Notes under the pieces: generated by a model
Seen by the model: the letters and a program-made list of their open reading frames with translations, nothing else
Database searches by the model: none
What the model was told of the DNA's origin: nothing
Position numbers and translations under genes: made by a program
Origin: Kiritimatiellales bacterium
GTDB lineage: Bacteria; Verrucomicrobiota; Kiritimatiellia; Kiritimatiellales; Pontiellaceae
Length of the DNA stretch: 26,008 nt
Assembly (NCBI GenBank): GCA_021734595.1
Contig: JAIPIO010000011.1
Span: 1 to 26,008 of the forward strand
Reading direction: 5' to 3'
In this document: positions 22,300 through 26,008 of the stretch, one piece after another
How the letters are laid out: each line of letters opens with the position of its first letter
Numbering within the stretch: position 1 is the first letter of the stretch

Positions 22300-22496
22300 T
22301 GCCACAGCTAGACCTGTTCCCGCATAAGCCGGGAAAAAAGAAAACTTCCAAGCGCCGGAAAAAAACTTCCAGCACCCGGAAGAAAACCACTGCCAAAAAG
22401 AAAACCGCTTCCAAGACCCGGAAACCGGCCTGCAAGGGCAAGACCTGCGTCAAGGTGAAAGCCTACGTCCGCAAGCGCCCAAAGCGCCGGAAATAG
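22299..22496 (+). CDS. 65-aa Lys/Arg-rich protamine- or histone-like protein
   Basis: After PQLDLFPHKPG the protein is nearly all Lys, Arg, Thr and Ser (KKKTSKRRKKTSSTRKKTTA), with a CKGKTC pair near the end and the finish RKRPKRRK. It starts 1 bp into the previous stop (TAATG). It is the last gene before the terminator. It probably binds nucleic acid, perhaps condensing virion DNA. Composition is seen; function is an inference. Confidence 0.72.
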   Translation: MPQLDLFPHKPGKKKTSKRRKKTSSTRKKTTAKKKTASKTRKPACKGKTCVKVKAYVRKRPKRRK

Positions 22497-22498
22497 CC

Positions 22499-22530
22499 AA
22501 AGAGCGGGTTTTTACCCGCTTTTTCTTTTT
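22499..22530 (+). terminator. Rho-independent terminator ending the late operon
   Basis: An AGCGGGT stem, TTTT loop and ACCCGCT stem, with A bases before and a T-rich run after (TTTTTCTTTTT). It lies three bases after the last provirus stop codon. Confidence 0.9.
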
Positions 22531-22620
22531 GAGATTCCGTATAAAGTAGCGCTATGGAAAACCGCCAAAAAACGGCCGTGAAATGCGTAAACTTATTAAC
22601 AGTAGTTACTAACATATTTT

Positions 22621-22648
22621 GCGTCGCATAATATATCTTATGTCTATT
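22621..22648 (+). other. dif: attR: complete dif-like Xer site at the right end of the element
   Basis: A 28-bp site with left arm GCGTCGCATAA, centre TATATC and right arm TTATGTCTATT. It follows the known dif layout (E. coli arms GGTGCGCATAA and TTATGTTAAAT with a 6-bp centre). The 16 bp at 22622-22637 repeat exactly at 10736-10751. Genes on both sides point towards it. Confidence 0.78.
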
Positions 22649-22755
22649 ACTATCGATATGGTTGGCCTACATCTGGTGGGTAAATGAATTTTCATCAATT
22701 AACAGGCACTATAATAAGTCGGCCTATAATGGTGTTTTTTAAAAGGGTCCAGAAC

Positions 22756-23397
22756 TTAGATATCGAGCTTAAGTTGATCGAGTTCATAAACAGGTTTGAA
22801 CGACTGGCGATGCAAAGCCGAAGGCCCCAGCTCGTTCAACGCAGCGAGATGCGCTTTCGTACCATAGCCTTTATGATCGGAAAATCCATATCCGGGATAT
22901 ACGGCATCCATCTTCACCATGATCCGGTCGCGAGTCACTTTGGCGATGATGCTGGCAGCCGAGATAGAAATGCTGAGGGCATCACCCTTGATTATATTCC
23001 TTGAAGCGCAAGGAAGGCCGTGTACGGCCAATCCGTCAACCAGGATGTAATCAGGACCGACTTCTTCGGCGGCAGCCCCCATGGCCTTGTGAGTGGCTTT
23101 GAGGATATTTATGCGGTCGATCTCAGGTGCCTCTACGATACCCAATCCGATTTCGACGAAATCTGAATTGGTGAGCAACTCAAAGAATTCCTCGCGCCGG
23201 TTTTCGGTTGTAGCTTTTGAGTCGGTCAGACCTTCGAGAACACCGTTTAGTTCTTCATTTAAAAAAACGGAGTCAAAAACAACCGCCGCTGCCACGACGG
23301 GCCCGGCAAGGGGTCCCCTGCCCGCTTCATCGATTCCGGCTAGACGCAAAAAACCCGACGTCCATGCTTCTTTTTCGTAGAACAGGACATCGGGCAT
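22756..23397 (-). CDS. rnhB: Ribonuclease HII
   Basis: A 213-aa enzyme that removes RNA, including single ribonucleotides, from DNA hybrids. The catalytic set D-E-D-D is seen: D23-E24 in LAGIDEAGRGPLAGPV, D in YILVDGL, and D in AKVTRDRIMVKMDAVYPGYG. The GDALSISISAASIIAKVTRD block and the SDHKGYGTKAH block are typical of type II. It ends 107 bp from attR and follows rplS on the same strand, so it is probably the last gene of the rpsP-trmD-rplS transcript. Confidence 0.95.
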   Translation of the reverse strand: MPDVLFYEKEAWTSGFLRLAGIDEAGRGPLAGPVVAAAVVFDSVFLNEELNGVLEGLTDSKATTENRREEFFELLTNSDFVEIGLGIVEAPEIDRINILKATHKAMGAAAEEVGPDYILVDGLAVHGLPCASRNIIKGDALSISISAASIIAKVTRDRIMVKMDAVYPGYGFSDHKGYGTKAHLAALNELGPSALHRQSFKPVYELDQLKLDI

Positions 23398-23418
23398 GCG
23401 AACTGCCTCGCTACTGTT

Positions 23419-23766
23419 TTATACGCGACGTTCTTTAATGCGTGCCTTTTTACCTGCCAGATCGCGGAGGTAGTAGAGCTTCGCGCGGCGCACTTTACCA
23501 TGGCGTTCTATTTCAATTTTATCGATGTTCGGGCTGTTCAGCGGAAATACACGCTCAACGCCTTCACCGTATGAAATACGACGAACGGTAATGGCTTCGG
23601 AAACGCCTTTTCCTTTGCGCGCTATCACGGTGCCGGTAAACACCTGGATACGTTCCTTTTCGCCTTCTTTAATTTTGTAGTGCACACGAATCGTGTCACC
23701 GATAACAAAACCGGGTAGTTTATCCTGATTAGCCTGTTCCTGACTTATCTTTTCAACTGCATTCAT
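23419..23766 (-). CDS. rplS: 50S ribosomal protein L19 (bL19)
   Basis: A 115-aa protein with the L19 core: FVIGDTIRVHYKIKEGEKER, then VFTGTVIARKGKGVSEAITV, then RISYGEGVERVFPLNSPNI, and the basic end KVRRAKLYYLRDLAGKKARI. Normal length. It binds at the 30S/50S interface. It sits between trmD and rnhB, the usual order in many bacteria. Confidence 0.97.
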   Translation of the reverse strand: MNAVEKISQEQANQDKLPGFVIGDTIRVHYKIKEGEKERIQVFTGTVIARKGKGVSEAITVRRISYGEGVERVFPLNSPNIDKIEIERHGKVRRAKLYYLRDLAGKKARIKERRV

Positions 23767-23828
23767 AGATCTCTCTTTTCTTTCTTTGATGTGAGAAGCG
23801 CCTGATAATAGCTAAGTTTGGATAGCGG

Positions 23829-24542
23829 TCAAGGGTTGTTTTCTTCAAAATTACCATTCTGTCCCAGCATATCCGACCGGCGTTCCGCCGTCCTTTTCAG
23901 TGCCTGTTCGCCCCGCCATGCGGCAATACGCCCATGATCGCCCGATGACAGGATATCCGGCACTTTCATGCCCCGGAATTCAGGTGGACGGGTGTACTGC
24001 GGGTATTCCAGCAGACCCGTGGTAAACGACTCATCCTCCGTGGCGCCTTCACCCCCGAGCGCGCCCGGCAGGAGCCGTACCACTGCATCAATCACTACCG
24101 CGGCGGGCAGAACCCCATTGGTGAGCACATAGTCGCCGATCGACAACTCTTCGTCGACCAACGATTCGCGCACCCGCTCATCAACGCCTTCATAATGTCC
24201 ACAGATAAAAATCAGGTGTGCGCTGTCATCGGCCAACCGGCGGGCATCCGCCTGCACAAAGGGTTTGCCCTGCGGGGTCATGAGGATCACCCTGCTGTCG
24301 GGCGTTTTGATGGACTCCACGGCCGCAAATATCGGCTCGGGCTTCATCACCATGCCGGGGCCGCCGCCAAACGGACGGTCGTCGGTGGTGTTGTGCTTGT
24401 CGGTTGTGAAGTCGCGCAGGTTGACCGCACGGAAATCGACCAATCCGGCAGTGGATGCGCGCTTCATCATGCTTTCGTTCAGAAAGCCGTTCAGCATCTG
24501 CGGGAAGATGGTAATTACGTCAATTTTCAGCGGTGCACTCAT
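23829..24542 (-). CDS. trmD: tRNA (guanine37-N1)-methyltransferase
   Basis: A 237-aa SPOUT methyltransferase. Landmarks are IDVITIFPQM, DDRPFGGGPGMVMKPEPIF, the knot segment FICGHYEGVDERV and SIGDYVLTNGVLPAAVVID. It methylates G37 of tRNAs using SAM. ATG at 24542 is preferred; a TTG five codons upstream would also be open. It is separated from khpA by 65 bp that contain one 17-bp palindrome. The usual rimM neighbour is missing. Confidence 0.97.
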   Translation of the reverse strand: MSAPLKIDVITIFPQMLNGFLNESMMKRASTAGLVDFRAVNLRDFTTDKHNTTDDRPFGGGPGMVMKPEPIFAAVESIKTPDSRVILMTPQGKPFVQADARRLADDSAHLIFICGHYEGVDERVRESLVDEELSIGDYVLTNGVLPAAVVIDAVVRLLPGALGGEGATEDESFTTGLLEYPQYTRPPEFRGMKVPDILSSGDHGRIAAWRGEQALKRTAERRSDMLGQNGNFEENNP

Positions 24543-24589
24543 GGGCTCAATAAACAAAAAGAGCGGTCTTGCGACGCGCTCTTTCGGTG

Positions 24590-24606
24590 TTTCCAGTCAT
24601 TGGAAA
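24590..24606. repeat. 17-bp TTTCCAG-TCA-TTGGAAA palindrome, single copy
   Basis: One near-perfect copy of the dispersed palindrome in the trmD-khpA spacer, on the other replication arm. The spacer also has the short hairpin GAGCG...CGCTC with A/T flanks at 24561-24583. Confidence 0.8.
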
Positions 24607-24607
24607 A

Positions 24608-24838
24608 CTATTCCACAATTTCGAGCAGGGCTTTACGGCCTTGTTTGGCGGCCATCGAATTCAGGATCGTGCGCATGGCGCCAACGGTCTTTCCGCTTTT
24701 GCCGATGATTTTCCCAATATCCTTGGGATTGCAACGCAGTTCATAAATGATGGTTTTCTCTCCATCGATTTCCGTGATCTTTACATCCTGCGGTTTATCA
24801 ACCAGGGATTTTGCTATAAGTTCGATTACAGCTTTCAT
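24608..24838 (-). CDS. khpA: KH-domain RNA-binding protein KhpA
   Basis: A 76-aa single KH domain. The GxxG loop is seen in DIGKIIGKSGKTVGAMRTIL. It typically binds RNA with KhpB/Jag. Its start overlaps the rpsP stop by 1 bp (TAATG on the minus strand), so it is coupled to rpsP as in many bacteria. Confidence 0.93.
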   Translation of the reverse strand: MKAVIELIAKSLVDKPQDVKITEIDGEKTIIYELRCNPKDIGKIIGKSGKTVGAMRTILNSMAAKQGRKALLEIVE

Positions 24839-25278
24839 TACGCCTGCTCTTTTACTTCTTCGTCAGCGGCAGGTTCTTCGGCCACCGGCTCAGTTTCCGG
24901 GACGTCTTCGACAGCAACCGCTGGTTCTTCAACCTCTTCGGCTACTTCCACTTCAACCTCTTCGGCCACTTCAACCGCTTCCATTGCTGCCATCGGAACT
25001 TCTTCTTCCTTCACTTCACCCACCACCGCTTCAACCGGCATGGTGCGGGCTTTTTTGACAAGGCTTTTTACGGTATCGGACATCTGGGCACCGTTTCCCA
25101 GCCAATAATCAATGCGCTCAAGATTGAGCGAGAAGTTGCTTCCTTCCTGCTTCGGATCATACCAGCCCAGGGTTTCAATAAACTTGCCGGTAGGCGGGCG
25201 GCGGGAATCTGAAACGGTAACTCTAAAGAAAGGTTTATTCCGGGCACCCATTCTGCGTAATCTTAGTTTTACTGCCAT
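24838..25278 (-). CDS. rpsP: 30S ribosomal protein S16 (bS16) with acidic C-terminal extension
   Basis: A 146-aa protein. Residues 1-82 are a normal bS16 (MAVKLRLRRMGARNKPFFRV, SRRPPTGKFIETLGWYDP, LNLERIDYWLGNGAQMSDTV). The following ~63 residues are an acidic Glu/Val/Ala-rich tail (AVEVAEEVEVEVAEEVEEPA) not found in the ordinary ~80-90 aa protein. Its role is unknown; such tails are seen in some bacterial lineages. Confidence 0.95.
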   Translation of the reverse strand: MAVKLRLRRMGARNKPFFRVTVSDSRRPPTGKFIETLGWYDPKQEGSNFSLNLERIDYWLGNGAQMSDTVKSLVKKARTMPVEAVVGEVKEEEVPMAAMEAVEVAEEVEVEVAEEVEEPAVAVEDVPETEPVAEEPAADEEVKEQA

Positions 25279-25329
25279 GTTCTATTCTCTCCGTAATAGT
25301 GAAATACTGCTATTCATCTGGTAAAAGCG

Positions 25330-26008
25330 CTACTTTTTAGTCAACTTCCCCCTCCGTAGCAATCTTTTTTCCATCTTTTTAAACTGCTTCGACATTTTCT
25401 TTGTCTGGTCAAACCGCTTGAGCAGCTGGTTCACCGCCGCCAGTTTACGCCCGGAACCCGCCGCAATCCGCAACCGCCGGCTGCGGTCGATCTGATCCGG
25501 GTGGCGGCGTTCGTACGGCGTCATGCTCTGGATGATCGATTCATACTTCTTCATTTCCGTTTCGGAATTCGCCGCCGCCACACGCTTCTGATCGGCCGAT
25601 ATATTCCCGCTGCCGGGCATCATGTCGAACAGGCTCTCCATCGAACCCAGCTTCTTCATCTGTCTGATCTGTTTAAGGAAATCCTCCAGGTTGAGTTGGT
25701 TTTTAAGGAGCTTGTCCTTCATCTTCAGCGCGTCTTCCTCGTCCACCAGCCCCTGCGCCTTCTCCACAAAACTGACCACGTCCCCCATTCCGAGAATACG
25801 CGATGCCATGCGTTCGGGATAAAACGGCTCCAGATCATCCAGCTTTTCGCCGCTGCCCGTCATCAGGATCGGGCACCCGGTCACCGCATGAACCGACAGG
25901 GCCGCCCCGCCCCGCGCGTCGCCATCTAGCTTCGTAAGGATCATGCCTGTCAATCCGACCGCTTCGCGGAAGGCCTCGGCCACGTTAACCGATTCCTGGC
26001 CGATTGCC
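25330..26008 (-). CDS. ffh: Signal recognition particle protein Ffh (5' end outside window)
   Basis: 226 codons of the 3' part. The visible G-domain end (GQESVNVAEAFREAVGLTGM, ILTKLDGDARGGAALS, ILMTGSGEKLDDLEPF) is followed by the methionine-rich M domain (KMKDKLLKNQLNLEDFLKQI, MMPGSG, SMTPYERRHPDQIDRSRRLR, IAAGSGRKLAAVNQLLKRF). It is the GTPase that targets membrane proteins with SRP RNA. The frame stays open to the window edge. It is likely upstream of rpsP in the same operon. Confidence 0.96.
   Translation of the reverse strand, partial: AIGQESVNVAEAFREAVGLTGMILTKLDGDARGGAALSVHAVTGCPILMTGSGEKLDDLEPFYPERMASRILGMGDVVSFVEKAQGLVDEEDALKMKDKLLKNQLNLEDFLKQIRQMKKLGSMESLFDMMPGSGNISADQKRVAAANSETEMKKYESIIQSMTPYERRHPDQIDRSRRLRIAAGSGRKLAAVNQLLKRFDQTKKMSKQFKKMEKRLLRRGKLTKK

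Noticed and set aside
22554..22631. 25-codon frame (ATG 22554) ending in attR
   Set aside because: No ribosome-binding site; the stop is the same TAA in the att core. It could be a leader peptide but there is no support.
10746..22631. Filamentous phage (inovirus) explanation for the Xer-integrated element
   Set aside because: The ATPase is small and has no membrane span, unlike Zot. There is a 299-aa strand-rich capsid candidate and no rolling-circle initiator motif was recognised in the early genes.
22684..23004. Plus-strand frame near attR
   Set aside because: It is antisense to the 3' part of rnhB over most of its length and has no recognisable features.

Overview
The window is a bacterial chromosome segment (about 50-55% GC by eye) carrying one integrated virus. 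The host genes suggest a Gram-negative member of the PVC group, most like Kiritimatiellota or Verrucomicrobiota relatives. This is an inference from the mcsA-mcsB-clpC set in a non-Firmicute context, the bS16 and KhpA style, and a dispersed intergenic palindrome. No rRNA or other taxonomic marker is present, so the assignment is tentative.

Left arm (1-10735), all genes on +: the tail of an unknown gene; an RHH/PIN toxin-antitoxin pair with its own promoter and operator-like inverted repeat; glmM (cell-wall precursor); a LolD-type ABC ATPase; a branched-chain aminotransferase; mcsA-mcsB-clpC (protein arginine phosphorylation and Clp proteolysis); and argS. The spacers between several of these genes carry a 17-bp palindrome (TTTCCAA, 3 nt, TTGGAAA). 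Copies within each cluster lie 21-22 or 31-32 bp apart, that is, about two or three DNA turns.

Right arm (22621-26008), all genes on -: rnhB, rplS, trmD, khpA, rpsP and the 3' part of ffh. Both arms point towards the middle. At that junction lies a site that looks like chromosomal dif, the Xer recombination site, so the window probably spans the replication terminus.

Middle (10746-22631, 11,886 bp): an integrated element bounded by a 16-bp direct repeat that is the left arm and centre of the dif-like site. It encodes no recognisable integrase, so it probably uses host XerC/XerD. Its genes are nearly all on + and packed with 1- or 4-bp overlaps. The early part has an RHH regulator, small proteins, a winged-helix replication initiator with three 23-bp iterons inside its coding sequence, and a PP-loop (PAPS reductase-like) protein. 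The middle has an FtsK/HerA-type packaging ATPase, two small HTH proteins and a DUF4160-DUF2442 cassette closed by a terminator. The late part has a 299-aa protein resembling the PM2 P2 double jelly-roll capsid protein, a run of tiny single-span membrane proteins with mostly basic tails, candidate spike and exported proteins, a spanin-like nested pair, and a lysine-rich protamine-like protein before a final terminator. I read this as a provirus of a tailless, membrane-containing (PM2-like) phage with a replication module unlike that of PM2.
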